From: Rhineura floridana
Taxonomy: Eukaryota; Chordata; Lepidosauria; Squamata; Rhineuridae
DNA: 64,000 nt
Assembly: GCF_030035675.1 (NCBI RefSeq)
Contig: NC_084499.1
Span: 21,803,953-21,867,952, forward strand
Reading direction: 5' to 3'
Part shown: positions 45,901-59,648 of the stretch, piece after piece
How positions within the stretch are numbered: position 1 is the first letter of the stretch
Layout: each line of letters begins with the position of its first letter
Notes under the pieces: generated by a model
Seen by the model: the letters and a program-made list of their open reading frames with translations, nothing else
What the model was told of the DNA's origin: nothing
Database searches by the model: none
Program-made: the position numbers and the translations under genes

Positions 45901-48900
45901 AACAAATCTTGCAAAGAATTTTTTTAAAAAACTGATGTGAAGTAGGAACCTCATCAAAGGAAAGGGAAGACGAACCCAGTCTCTGCTTGACGATTTCTCC
46001 AACTTCCTCTGTGCCGGGGGTGGGAAGGAAGCAGGCACTGAGGAAGCTGGCCTACACTGAATTAGATCCTTGGTCCATTCAGCTCAGTATTGTCTACACG
46101 GGCTGGTAGCAGCTGCTCTCCAGAGGTTCAGACAGGGAGTCTCTCCCAGCTGTACTTGGAGATGCCACCGGGGATTGAACCTGGGACCGTCTGCATGCCA
46201 AGCAGGGGCTCTGCCACTGAGTTTTGGTCCTTCCTAAATAGAACACAGAAGCCGCCTTAAACCAAGTCAGGCTGCTGGCCCATTGAGCTCACCGCTGTCT
46301 GTGCTGCGCGGCAGCAACTGCAGGGTTTCAGCCGGGACAATCCCAGTTCCACCTGGAGATGCCATTGGGGACTGAACTACTGAGCTACTCTGGCCCTCCT
46401 TAACAGATCCAAGACTTTTCCCAGCAGCCAGAGAACTCCTTGATGGCAGGGGTGGGGTTAATAATGTGGTTTGGTAAACGAGGGAAATAATGCATCTTTC
46501 CCTAGCAAAGCTGAACACACACACACACACACACACAGAGAGAGAGCGAGAGAGCGCTTCTATTTAGGGCAGCATCAAAATTAGCAGCCCGGTGGAGCGA
46601 TCTGTCCCTGAGCTGCCTGAAAGCTGATCAGGAATGGAATTAAAAGGAGAAAACAGAATTTTCACCTCCTCCCCAACCAATGGGGGGTGGGGTGGCCATC
46701 TGCTAATACAAGACAATTCTCCAGATCCCACAAAAGCACCGTGATGGCCCTGCTAGGAGGCAAAGGGAGGCAGCAGCCTCAGGCAGCAGATGCTGAGGGG
46801 GGAGGCAGTGGCTGCCAGGCAGTGTTGGAGGAGGACAGCATTGTGGGCGCCACATGGGTGGCTGGTGGAAGATGGCACCTCATAGCCAGCACTGAAGTAA
46901 GATTCAGCCCGCAGCCTGGTCAGCTTCTGTATTATTAATTATTATTACTATGATTGCATATTGCTTACATGCCAAAATGGCTTCTCAGTGGTTTACAAGT
47001 ATAAAATCAATTACAAAATCCAGACATCATTAAAATACACAATAAAACAATTCCATCGTTGCGTTAAAGATACCCATAATTAAAACATTAAAGGGTGTGT
47101 TTATATCCCATAATCACACAACATAAGTATAACAGAGCAACGCAGCTGCCTGCGTTTTTGGACCCTCCTTGGGGTGTGCATGTGGGGGGGGGATGGCAGC
47201 AACTTTGGGGGCTGTCATAGTGAGCTCCTGCACTTCAAAACTTACCACTGGCAGTGTATTAAAAATTAAAAAATAAAAATTCTGACAACTGCCACCTCTT
47301 CCATGGTGAGTTTGCATTTTGCAAAGCTCTTGTGGGGAGGGCGTGAGATCTCCACAGTTTTCAGAGAATAGCCTGAGAGGACTTGCTGCAGTCGTGGCAC
47401 CCTCACCTTAAGGAAGGAGGGGGGAAAGGTTCCAATTTGGCAGCTCAGCAGAAATAATTACGCTTACTATTAGCACACGTCACCTGGACGGTTCACTGCT
47501 AGTATTAACAAGTAAAAAAACCTGTTTGCTTGATTTCGTTGCCTCTGTATATTTTGAATGAAAACAAGAAAAAGGTCATCGAAAGGGAAAAGGTGCACCT
47601 TTGTGGAAAATGAAAACTTTCAATATTGCATAAGGTATTTCCCCAAATATTTAGCATCATTAACTGAACAAATACATTTTGTGTGACAAGCATTTGGCAA
47701 CCCTAAACCGGAGTCAGCCATGAAACCTCGTATGAATATTGAAAGTAAGGAGGGGGCTGCCTTTGAGGGCGTCTGATTTGGGGAAGGCCCTTCAAACCAC
47801 CCCAGTCCTTAGGAGTCCAAAACCATTTCTGCACACAAATAGCAGAGGGCTGAACCAAGGACTTGATGAGGTAGGTAAAGGGTCTTCTATGTGAAATGGG
47901 TGTCTGACTGCGGGGGGGGGGGAGAATTCCCCTCTCTAAGTACTGTCAGATTTTTTATCTTACTTGTTAGGACACATTTCCATACAAAATGTCATTGGAG
48001 TCAACCATATAGCTTATGGCATAAAACGAAGGTATTTGGGAAAGGGCCCCTTCGTGTCTTGACTTGATTTAGTGAGGTAACCCTGCTATAACTGTGTCAG
48101 ATTTTATATTAAGGACCTGTGAAGAGCCTGGCTGCTGGCTCAGGCCAAAGGGGCCCATCCAGTCCAGCATCCTGTCCTCACAGTGGCCAACCTGAGGCCC
48201 CAATGCGAAGCATGCAAGCAGGACCTGAGGGCAACAGCAACTCTCCCGAGGTAGACTTCCCCTGGGCACAGAGGTATTGCTGTCACAATAGCTCTGCTGG
48301 ATCAATGGAAAGCAGGACTGAGCATTCCCAGCAACTGGTATTCAAAGGCACACTGTCTCTGACAGAGAAGCTAGTTAGCCACTCATAACCTTATCGTCTG
48401 TGGATTTGTCTACCCCTCTTTTAAAGCCATCCAAGTTGCTGGCCATCATTGCCTCCTGTGGGAACGAATTCCATGTGCACTGGTGTGAAGAACATTCTTG
48501 TGTGTGTCCTGAATCAGCCACAGACTTTATTTCGTAATGCAGAATGTACTTAGTGGGCGGCGCTCAAGGAGACTCAATGTACCTTGAACATATACATAGA
48601 AAAGTCTATTCCCCCTCCCTCATTACAATGGTTAGAAATCGGCACTGAGGAGGATGACAAACTTGTCACACATGGCCAGGGCCGGCATCAGGGAGCAGCC
48701 AGGTCGGGCCCTGGCTGAGGGCTCCTGCGGCCAAGAGGGGCCCCTCCTTCGGGTGGGAGGGTAGCCCTGCCGTTCTGTGATCTGCAGCAGCGGCTCCCAA
48801 CCCTGCCACTGATCACTGAGAGAGAGCTCCCAGGACCCCCCCATACAGTCAGTGTGGGCCTCAATGAGCTCGCACACATGCCCCACCTACCTGTCTCATC

Positions 48901-51900
48901 CCTGTGAAGGCAGTGTGCATGCCTGCCATCAACCAAGATGGCAGCAGAGGCTTCCCTAAGGGGTTCACACCCCTGCCGCCATCTTGGTTGATGGCAGGCA
49001 TGCTCACACAGTGCGCATGTCATTTACAGGGACAAGAAAGGTAGGTGAGACATGCAGGTGGGTTTATTAGCCCTGCACCGCTGATATGGAGGGGTTGGGC
49101 TATGGCACCAAGGGGGCATGGGGCAGGCTGGTGCCCAAGAGTCCAGGCATGCCTTGTGCTGGCCCTGCCCGCAGCCAACCTGCTTACTGCCTCTCTAAAA
49201 ACAGGAGCAGGGAACCTTTTCCATCCTGAGGCCCACATTTCCTCATAGGGAACCTTCTGGGGGCCACACCTGGGGTGGAAGGGGCCAGAGGCAAAAGAGG
49301 CAGCGCCAATGATCGTGACCGTTACATTTGTACAGCAGGCCACATTCCAGCCAGGCAGTCAGAGTTTTCTACCCTCTCGCCAGCAAGAGGCATCCTCACA
49401 GCTGAAGGACTCACTAGAGCCAGGCAATAGCACCCACGGAGAGCTCAGGGCAGGGCTGGGGAGGCCTGAAGAGAAAGGAAGTGGCCTGGGCAGCCACATT
49501 TGGCCCTGGGGGCTTGAGGTTCCCTATCCTTGCATTCAGTGGCAGTTGGAGACTCTGTTCTTATTCTGATTATTAAATTAATATCCCACACTTCCACCCA
49601 GAAGGAGCCCAGGGAGGAAAACAAAACCACTAAAAACATATTGAAAACAAAACATCTTTACAAATGAATCTTTACAACATCTTGAAAAAAACAACCTTAA
49701 GAGCTGTTCCAACACAAAGATGTAGACTAGGATAAGATCTCTACTGAAAAGGCTTGTTGAAAGAGGAAGGTCTTCAGGAGGCACAGAAAAGACAACAGAG
49801 AGGGCGCCTGAAGCACCGTGGAGAGCTCCTTGCAAGTTCAGATTAAAACCCAGAGCGGACTACACAGAGCCTCCAGCCTCCACTGCCTGAATTAAAACAA
49901 CATGGACAAGGCCTGCCCCACAAGAGCCGCTCAAGAGCAAACTTCACTGATGTAAAACTGGAACTTCTCTCTGTCCGGAGCAACACCAGCCTGCCCCCAC
50001 TATCCTGCTTTCTTCTCACAAACAAAATCCAAAAAAAATGCTTGCTTGCAAATGTCATTTCATGCAAACAGATATAGTTTTAAAGCACCTTCATAACAAC
50101 ACGGGGGATGAATACGCCAAAGAAATGCACCAGCCGTCTAGCCCTTATTTCTCACTGGGCTCACTGTTCAGAGCAAGCTGCAAGAAGCCTCTTGTGTGAT
50201 CTGTAGACTGATAGTCATCACTAGCCTGGGCAGCTGACTGGCCAACCACCCACTGCCTTGGCCAGCCTCCCCCCACAAGCTGAGCAGGGCACTCCTTTGC
50301 TCACAAATGCCAACTGTCTTTCATTATTCTTTCTTCAGCCAGGAGAAAAGAATTCCAAGCCTGCATATTTTCCACACCTCCTCTGCAGCCCAGATTCCTG
50401 GAGGGGCTGTCTTTGTTTCTCTCTCAGAGACTGTTTTTGCGTCAAAGAGTGCTGTGCTCCCTCCTAGCTCTTGGAATGTGCTGTGGCCTAAAACGGCCTT
50501 GGCCAGCCTGGCGCCCTCCAAATGATTTCAACTACAACTCCCATCAGCTCAGCACCACATGGCAGTGCTGCTTGGGGATGATGCGATTTGTAGTCCAAAA
50601 CATCTGGAGGGGACCAGGCTCAGGAAGGCTGGCTGAAAATGTCAACCAGTAAACATAAAATAAATGTCTGCCTGTTGGGGGGGGGGGAGCCAGACCCTGA
50701 GAAAGTGGGAGATCCTCTTACTTATCTAATTATTTTTGATAATTATAGAACATCAGAAGTGCCCTGCAGCTGGACTAGGCCAAAGGGCCCCCCATCTAGT
50801 CCTGGATCCTGTTCTCACAGTGGCCAGCCAGATGCCCATTGTGGGAAGCCCACAATCAAAACACTGGACATATCATATAGAACCTATGAAGAGCTCTGTT
50901 GTGTCTGATCAATGCCTCATTTAGTCCAGCATCCTGTTCTCACAGTAGCCAGCCAGATGCCCCAACGGGGAGCCAGCAAGCAGGATCTCAGCACAACAGC
51001 AGCGCTCTCCCCTCCTGCGGTTGCCACCAGCTGGTATTCAGAAGCATTCTGCGTCTCACAAATAAACTCCAGCCTGAGGAGCCGCACAATTAATGTAAAA
51101 ATCCTACTGTAAAGGCAATTCCACTCCAAAGAGTAGAGTTCAAATATAAAATCACAATGAAATAAAGGCAGAAAGCAGTAGCAGCTGCAAGCACTGTATT
51201 TCAAATATTCTCTCTATGGAGCCACCATCCAGAAGGCCCTGTCTTCTATGCCCTCTTTGAACAATCCTCCTACAGCGGCAGAGGAACAAAGCAGCGCCTC
51301 TATAGAAGACCCCTTCTGCCCCCACATGCGGTGCTTCTAGTTTGGACCTTTGGAATAGCGTTGATGGGGAGATTTGCTGGCAACCCCCCCCAAACTCCTA
51401 AATCACTAGCAGCAGTCACATAACCCAGCACATTATGCCACACATTAAGCTGTAGCCACTGGCCACCATCACCTCTCTTCTTCTTAATCACAGAAAACAC
51501 AGTTGTGCTGTGTGTTGAGCAAAAGTTTGCACACAATTCTACTGTGTATGCTGCAAATTACCCCCAATTACCTTAGACCCCTCCCTATTTTTGCCTGCTT
51601 ACACATCATACATTTTAATCACATGTGAAGGACAAGAATACTGAGAACTGTAGTTTGTGTCTCTGGGATGGAAAAATTGCAGTTCCCAGGATTCTTTGGG
51701 GAAAGCCATGTGCTTTAAATGTATGGTGGGCATGCAGCCTTTTGTCTGGTTTAGAATACTTCACTGAAATGTCAGTGTGATTTGCTAGCGCCACTATCTT
51801 CAGGGTCCAGCTCCCTCCCCAGGGTTTCTAGAAGTTAAGTCATGTGAAGGGCAGATGAATGCATCTGGTCTCTAAAGAAGATGCATGCAAACACACGCAC

Positions 51901-54900
51901 AGTCTGCCTCCTCACAGCAGCATAAAAAGTGGGGCTCCTGGCCCCCTGCTGGGGTGTGAGCCCTTGCCAGATTCTTGATTGTACCAACCCTTGGTACCAT
52001 CCCTCCGCACAGAAGCCCTGCTGGAACACAACTTGCCATTTCACTGGGCGGCAAGTCTCATTTTGAACAGTTGATAACTGAATGCAGGACAGTTTTCCCC
52101 CCCTAGCATCTTCTTAACCCTGAAGATGAAATATGCCTTGGTTTTTAAAACAATGCAAAATATGTTTTTGCTAAGTAAATGTTGCATGAAGTCTCCCCTT
52201 TGCAAAAAATAAAAAATGGGAACCCAAACAATCCTTAGTAATAAGATGAAATAAAATAGCCGGCTTTCACAATCTCATTTGAAGAGGAAAAAACAAAACA
52301 AGAGAAGCCTCTTGAAATTTAGCAAAACTTCAGTCTGGGCATTTCCCTGCCAGCCCTGATAAATTTCACATACCACAGATAGTTAAACTGCTTTCTTGCA
52401 TATACAGATTCCCTCCTCCAGAGACATCACCTGCTGGTTATAAATACCCTTCCTGGCAGCAAGTTCTCCCCACATAGTCTCCTGCTGCCTCCACAACATT
52501 TTAAAGTTAGTTCCCCACCTTATGGTGCAGAAACCATGAGGGAAAAAACCTCAACACAAGTGGCTGAATGTAAACCTTGGGCTAACATTGCTTTGGTTCT
52601 TCTAGGAAGACAAAGAATCAGCCCTTCCTTCCTGTTAATGCGAGAATCTGAAAGACTCTAGAATGATTCAGTCCGACTTCAAGCAGTCCTCTAAAAGTTC
52701 TCCAAATGACACGACTGGAACAAAATAAAGGACCCCACGGAGATGGGCGCCTGTATGCACCAAAATTAAAATTAAACCAGATCCAAAATTCAGCAATGTC
52801 CTCGGAGTCAAACTTGCCACTGAGACCCAACACTCTCTTCCAAGCTCTGTAAATGCATCTACAGAATTCTAACTCTAATAAATAAATAAAATAAGAAATA
52901 AAAACAAGAAATAAAAGCGGCAATGAAAATACAATTAAAACTCTGTATGAATATTTAATGCAATGGATATACGCTATCTCCTGTCTTCAGCCACAAATCC
53001 ACAGTCATGCCGTAGACCACCTCAGTGAAGCTCTTTGGATCACTGATGGTCCACGAACCACAGTTTGGGAACCCCTGAGTTGGAAATGGGCCAAATCAGA
53101 TGGGTATGAGTGAGGGAGAGAGGGGTGATTTAGAAGGGCTGGATGCTTCACACAGAGATGATCCCTCCTTCGATCTGTGGCATATCCACATGGGACTGGG
53201 AACGTCTCCAGCCTGAAACACTGGGAGCTGCTGCCAGCTAGTGTAGGTAATGCTGAGCTAGATGGACTAATTTGTTTGACTCTGTCAAAGGCAGCTTCGT
53301 GGCTCTTGTGAGCTGCTGTGGCATGGGCACTGAACCCCCCCCCCATTTAAGCCACGGGGGGGCAGAGATGTACAGGACATAAAGCTGACCTGGTGGCTTT
53401 GGGCCAGTCACTATTTCTGTGCCTAACCTACCTCACAGTGCTGTTGTAATGACAAAATGGTGGGGTGGAAAGCAGAACCTGACATGCCGCTCTGAGCTTT
53501 TTTGGAGCAGACAAGCAAAACTCCCCATCCACCTGGCTGGCTGGCAACCAGACACACTGAGGGGCCACCACCCACGGAAGTCCAAAGGACGGCTCCCATT
53601 TTCACCCACTTGGCTGGCTCTGAGCTGACCTCTTCCGAGCCACAAGCCACAACCCTTCAGCAACCTGGTGCCATCACCTGCTTTGGACTACAACTGCCCA
53701 GGACCATACAGCTGTGCTGGCTGGGCCGATTCCAGTCGCAGCCCCAAACATCTGGACGGCGCCAGGTTGGCCAAGCCTGCCCTAAACCCTGGCCAGGGTT
53801 AGGCACAGGCCAGGACTTGAGGGCGCTCGTCCTGGGAGAAGACAGCGCTCCCTTGGGGGGGGGGTCCATGCCAGCAAGTCCAACTCTGCTCGCCCTTGAG
53901 GCTCGGAACCCCCCTCGAAGGGAAGGGCGACCCTCCTTCCACTTGAGGGCCTGGAGAGGAAAAACGCCGCAGGGCGCTGGAGAAGCAGAAAGCAGCGCCC
54001 CAAAGGGCGAGTCGCAAGGGGAGGGGGCTGGACACGACTCTTTCCGGGCGGGGGTTGCTGCACGTCGCCGCGAGGCTGCTGCCAGCAGCTTAACAGGGAC
54101 GGGAAGAATCCCCCTCCCCCCACGAGGGACCGCCTCGCCTTGGACACAGATAAGGGGGGGGTCTGCAAGCACCCCGTAACACCCCCCCAGAGCCCAGGCC
54201 TTCCCTGCCAGCACCGGCCCTTCCCTTGCAAGGTGGGCAAAGAAGCGGCGGGGGGGTCCAGTAGCCAAGTCCAGGCTGGGGGGAGTGGGAGGAGGCGGGG
54301 GGCGCGCCGGGAGTCTGGCAAACTTTACAAGGGTCCGGGGCTCTTGAGGGGCGAGCTGCAACCCCCTCCTCTCCCCTCCCCAGCCGGGTCGACCTCCGGG
54401 CAGAAGGCGACGCACCTGGGGGCCTCCGGGCAGGGCAGGGCAGAAGCGGCTCCCGGGCTCAGGCGGCGCTTCTCCCCTTCCTCGGCCTCCTTCTCCTCCC
54501 GCTCCGGGATGGCGGCAGCTCCGGCATCCCGGCTCCTCCAGGTCAGCCGCAGCACCAGCACCAGCACCTGCAGCGCCGCCGTCCTCGTCCCGCGTCCTCT
54601 GCGCTTCGCCCGGCTGGAATAGGCTGAGACGCTCCGCTCCGCGTAGCCCGGGGAAGAGCCGCTGCGCCGGTCGGTGCCTTGGAGCCGCAGCGGCGCCCGC
54701 CCCGTCTTGGAGGAGCGCAAACGCCGCCCCCGCGCGCGAGCAGCCTGGCAAACACGTGCGCCCGCCCAGGCAGATCGATCCCCCCAAAAACTCTCAATAG
54801 CCCGGGGCGGGGGAGACGTCTGGGATTCTCTCACCTCTTAGCCTCCAGGCACACTCCCCCCCCCCGGGGCCCAAATCACTCCCGCTGCCCCCCGACGGTC

Positions 54901-57900
54901 GAAAACGGGGCCGGCGGCTCCCAGTCTTGCACTAGTCGCGTTCATTGGCCGCTTTTGACCGCTGCTGCTAAAGTCTCAGGGCGACCCACGCAGCAGGAGA
55001 ACCTCCCCCCTCCCCCACTCCAAGCAAAGGGGAATGTCGGCTGCTTGGAAGCGGGAGGGGAGAGGGGCACACGCCAGGCCAAAGGGCGACGGCTCTGGCG
55101 GAACATCTGCCCCGCACGCAGAAGGACCCGGGCTCCATCCAGCTGGCCGAGTCCCGTTTCGGAGCCTCCGGCAGGCTGGTCACCAGGAGGATCCATCCTC
55201 TCCCTAAAACCCCGGGACACCTCCAGCGCTTGGCATAACTCCCTGGGAAGAGAGCTGTGGGACCCCGGGGACCCCCTCCCCAAATGAAAGGCGAGGGGGA
55301 CGGAGAGGAAGTGCGAAGCCACTCCCTACAGCACCTCTCCTTCCTTGGGAAAAGCCAAAGTTGCCCCACCACCTCCTCCTCCTCTGGGGCTGGCCAGCGT
55401 TTTCAGAGACCAAGCTCCTTCCGCACACGCGAGAAGGAATCTTTTTTAGATTAGTTGGAATTGATTACTTTGGGGAGAATTAATAATAGCAGTGAGCAAG
55501 AGCCCAGATCCGGAGGGGAAAGGGGTCGCTAACAAGCAGGAAAAAGGCGGATAAAAGAAATATCAACTCATTTGAAATGTGGTGCTGGAAGAGAGCTTTG
55601 TGCATACCATGAACTGTGAAAAAGACAAATAATTGGGTGTTAGAACAAACTAAACCAGAACTGTCACTAGAAGCTAAAATTATGAAACTGAAGTTATACT
55701 TTGGACACATCATGAGAAGACATGATTCACTAGAAAAGACACTAATGCTGGGAAAAACAGTAGAAAAAGAGGAAGGCCAAACAAGAGATGGATTGATTCC
55801 ATGAAGGAAGCCACAGACCTGAACTTACAAGATCTGAACAGTGTGGTTCATGACAGATGCTGTTGGAGGTCGCTGATTCATAGGGTCGCCATAAGTCGGG
55901 ATCGACTTGAAGGCACATGACAACAAGAACAAGCAGGAGACCAGAGTCCTCCCCACCCACCTATTTTAGGACAAAATTTGCTTAGAAATGTGTATGTGGA
56001 CACAAAATATGTATTTATGTTATAAAATACCATTTAAGTATTTAAAAGCATTTCATTTTAAAAACATGTATTTAAGTGCTTTTTAGGCATTTTTGTATGG
56101 ATTCTTTTTTCAAAAAAAATTGCAGAGGAATGTGGAAATGGGAAGGAAGAAACTTAGGGGCAAACACATGAAACTGAGGTGAACCCCAAACAGTCTGATC
56201 CCCCCCATCCCCCCCCATCAGCCGCCTCCTTGCCTGGGAGTCAATATGAACACTGGCAGATTATAACACCCTTCAGCAAACTAGAAACTCCTCAGGAGCC
56301 AAACTGTGGCACGCTTCTGAGCCTCCAACAGTGGGCGAAAAGCGAGGCAGGGATGGAAGAGCCACTTGCCCAAAGTGGACACAGCCACAGCGCAAGGCGC
56401 AAATGCCAAGTCTTCCTTGAGTTCTGGTTCCTGGCCTGTCTTCCAGCACCTGGTTTATTGCCACTTGCTAAGTGCTTAAAGGGTGATACTCAAACAACAG
56501 ACCTGAGGGGCCCGTCACCTCAGTCCTGCTAGCATCCTCAATCTCCCTTTTTTCTAATAGCCTCCAATGATCATTTCTTAGATTTCTAACCCATCGTTCA
56601 ACCCAAAAGGTCACCAGGGCAGTAAACAACTGTTCACATCAGTACGATATAAAAATTGTAAGACATAAGAACATCAGAGGAGCCCTGCAACAGCCACTGG
56701 ATCACGCCCAAGGGGGCCCATCTAGTCCACCCTCCTGTTCTCCCAGCGGCCAACCGGGTGCCCATTAGGTGAAGCCCACAGGGAGGACGTGAATGCAACA
56801 GCAACGCTCCCCCGCTGTGGTTTCCAGCAACTGGTATTTGGAAGCACACTGCCTCCGTCAGTGGAGGTAGATCATAGCCAACATGGCTAGTAGCCACTGG
56901 TAGTCATTTCCTCCACAGATTTGTCTAAACCCCTTTGAAAGCCCCTTTGAAGCCAGTAGCCATCACTGCATCTCGTAAATAAATGGAAAGACAGGGAGAG
57001 GGAGAGATGAAGAGAACATTACAAGGATGAAGCCCCACAGCAGGATCTGGCCAAAGGAGGCCCGTCTAGTCCAGCATCTTGTTCTCACAGTGGCCACCCA
57101 GATGCCCCGACCAGAAGCCCAGAAGCCAGACCAGAGTGCAGCAGCAACTCTCCCCACTTGCGATTCCGGCAGCTGGCCGACAGCATAGCCGCCATGGCAA
57201 GTAGCAGTTGGCCAACAACGTTATAAACCAAGAGTCCAACCGCAAAAATACAGTATCAGCCACCTCCACAGGCCAGAAAAAAAAGTGTCTCAACTTGACC
57301 ACATGCAGCGCGAGGGACACGTATAGCGGGAGGCGATTCCATGTGCAGCGGCCAGGAGAGAAGAGGGCGGTGTCCATCCCGCCATGCCACAAAGGAGCAA
57401 CTGCTGCTGGGACTGGGAGGAGGAGCCCTCCTCCCACAGAGGCTGAGTCATGGGCCAGCAAGTGAGGGGGCAGTCCTCCAACCCATGGCCCCAACCCACG
57501 TCAGGCTTTACAGCCCACATCAGCACCCATCCTAACAGGGAAGGGGCAAAGCAGCTGGGGGGGGGCTCAGTCTCCAGTCAGAGTTGGGAGACTCCCAAAT
57601 ATGAAATTCCAGAGAGCTGCTACCAGTCCGTGTAGATCATACTGAGCTCAGTGGGCCAATAGTTCTCACTGGGTCTCAGGCAGCTTTCAATGTTGTTAAA
57701 CCGGGCCCAGCAGCAAACTGGCAATGCATTAGATCCGTAGCCCTAGACAGAGGATACTTCCAGACAACTTCTTTATTTAGCACTCATCCCGATTTGTTTA
57801 CAGGGAGATTAGATGATGTTGGCCATTTAATGAACATTCACTCTGATTTGTTTGCAGGGAGGCTAGAGGGCGATGCGTCAAAGTGTTATCTCAGCCTTTG

Positions 57901-59609
57901 CACTGCATTTCCCATCACTTTCCGATTGGGGGGGGGGAGCGCGTTTGTTGCACAAGAACTGCAAAGTAAGCCTGAACTGCATAACCCGAATTTGACGGTA
58001 CGTGGTTGAATCCTGCCCGAAAATAGTAGCAAGTCCAGCGCACTCTTAGAAAGGCATTTGCAAGCATCATTCTCCTGTGCAAAGGTGACCCCGGTTGAGG
58101 TTCCATTTCCGCAAGAAGAGACAGCCACAAAGAGAAACCACACTCGCCACCGAACGGCTCTTGATGACGATGATGCCCTTCTTCCTCAAGGAAAACCTCA
58201 AAATGCCACCCTGCATGTATATCAAGAGCTAGCCCAAAGGGAGCATCTTTATTCTGGTGTCAGGCTGAGCAAGCGACTCTCCTGCAATGCAAGGAAGCAT
58301 CTAGCATCAACAGCAAGGAGGAAGAGATGAGCCACATGAATCTGTCAATGGAAAGGGCAACCTTGCAAATTAAGCCAAAGGCCTGGGAGGCAAACAAGCA
58401 GGAAATAAAGGTTTCCAAGTGACCCAATAGATTTAGATACCATGATGGAAAGCTTCGGCGCAAGAAAGCCTCAGCAAAGTGGTATGGGGGGTGGAATCTA
58501 TATTTAGCTCGGCCACGACTCATCATATAGCCCTGTGACAAGGGCAGTGAAATGGGCTCACCCACAGACAAGCGAATGCGCAGAAAATATGTATTTGCAA
58601 AGTTAAAAGTGGGAAAAGGGGGGATTGGCCTGCCTGAGCCCTTAATAGGTGACCGTATCCTAGATTTAGGGGGGGAGAGAGATAAGCTAAGAGAGGACCC
58701 ATTTGAAGATAAAACATTTCTTGCAGGGAAATAGGACCAGAAGAGAAGGCCTGACTCCATTCCTAATTAATGCAAAGACCCATTCAGCTGCAAAGCGGGC
58801 ACAGCCCCCTAACACAGAGATGGCGAACCTCAAAGCTGATTTAGCAGCTCAGTTCTGGCAAAGCTTACCTCATTCCTCCTATTTCCCAGATTATCAGTGA
58901 GGTGGAAGGCAGGCTCGAGTTATTATGCTGGGGCTGCCCAGCTACCACATTTATCTTTATCTAGAAATGTAGGCAAATCCCTTGATTATTTCTCCAGCTG
59001 GGAGACAGGAAAATATTTTCTAGACCTGATTTTTAAAAATCGCCTTCGGTACCCACGGTCTGCCCTCTGCATGTTCTGAAGCCATCAGGAGGGGGCTGTG
59101 GGGAGGGGGAGATGAACTGTACTAATCTAGGGTTAGGTCACATCCACACCATACATTTAAAGCACATGACTCCAGCCAAAGACCCCTGAGAACTGAAGAG
59201 TGCTGGGAACGGTAGGTCTATGAGGGGGAAAGTACAGTTCCCTGGAGTCTTTGGGGGAAGCCATATGCTTTAAATGTCTGGATGCGACTTTGGGAGAGAG
59301 GAGCTGGAAGAGTTTAGAGACAGCAAGCGGATGCCTTAGAAACAGTCAAAGGGAGAAATGAGAAGCTCCAGATGTCCAGAGAAATCAAATATTTGGGGTT
59401 TTACAGACCATTTATCTCCTTAGAAGTGACAGTTTCTGAGAACTAGCAAAACCGGCATAATCTTTATCATCTTGCAGCAACCCCACCTTAGTCCCATGAA
59501 GGCAGGGGACGTGTGGAACGCTCGCCTGCCTTTCTGGTCTCCAGAGGTCAGTGACTGGGAGCAGAACTTTTAAAAAGAAAGAAAGCCAATCCATTCTCTC
59601 TCTCACTCA

Positions 59610-59648
<39 letters not shown>

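Noticed and set aside
53657-54787. 376-codon minus-strand frame across the CpG island
   Set aside because: Its composition follows GC content, there is no recognisable domain, overlapping frames are open on both strands, and it runs through a MITE at its 3' end.
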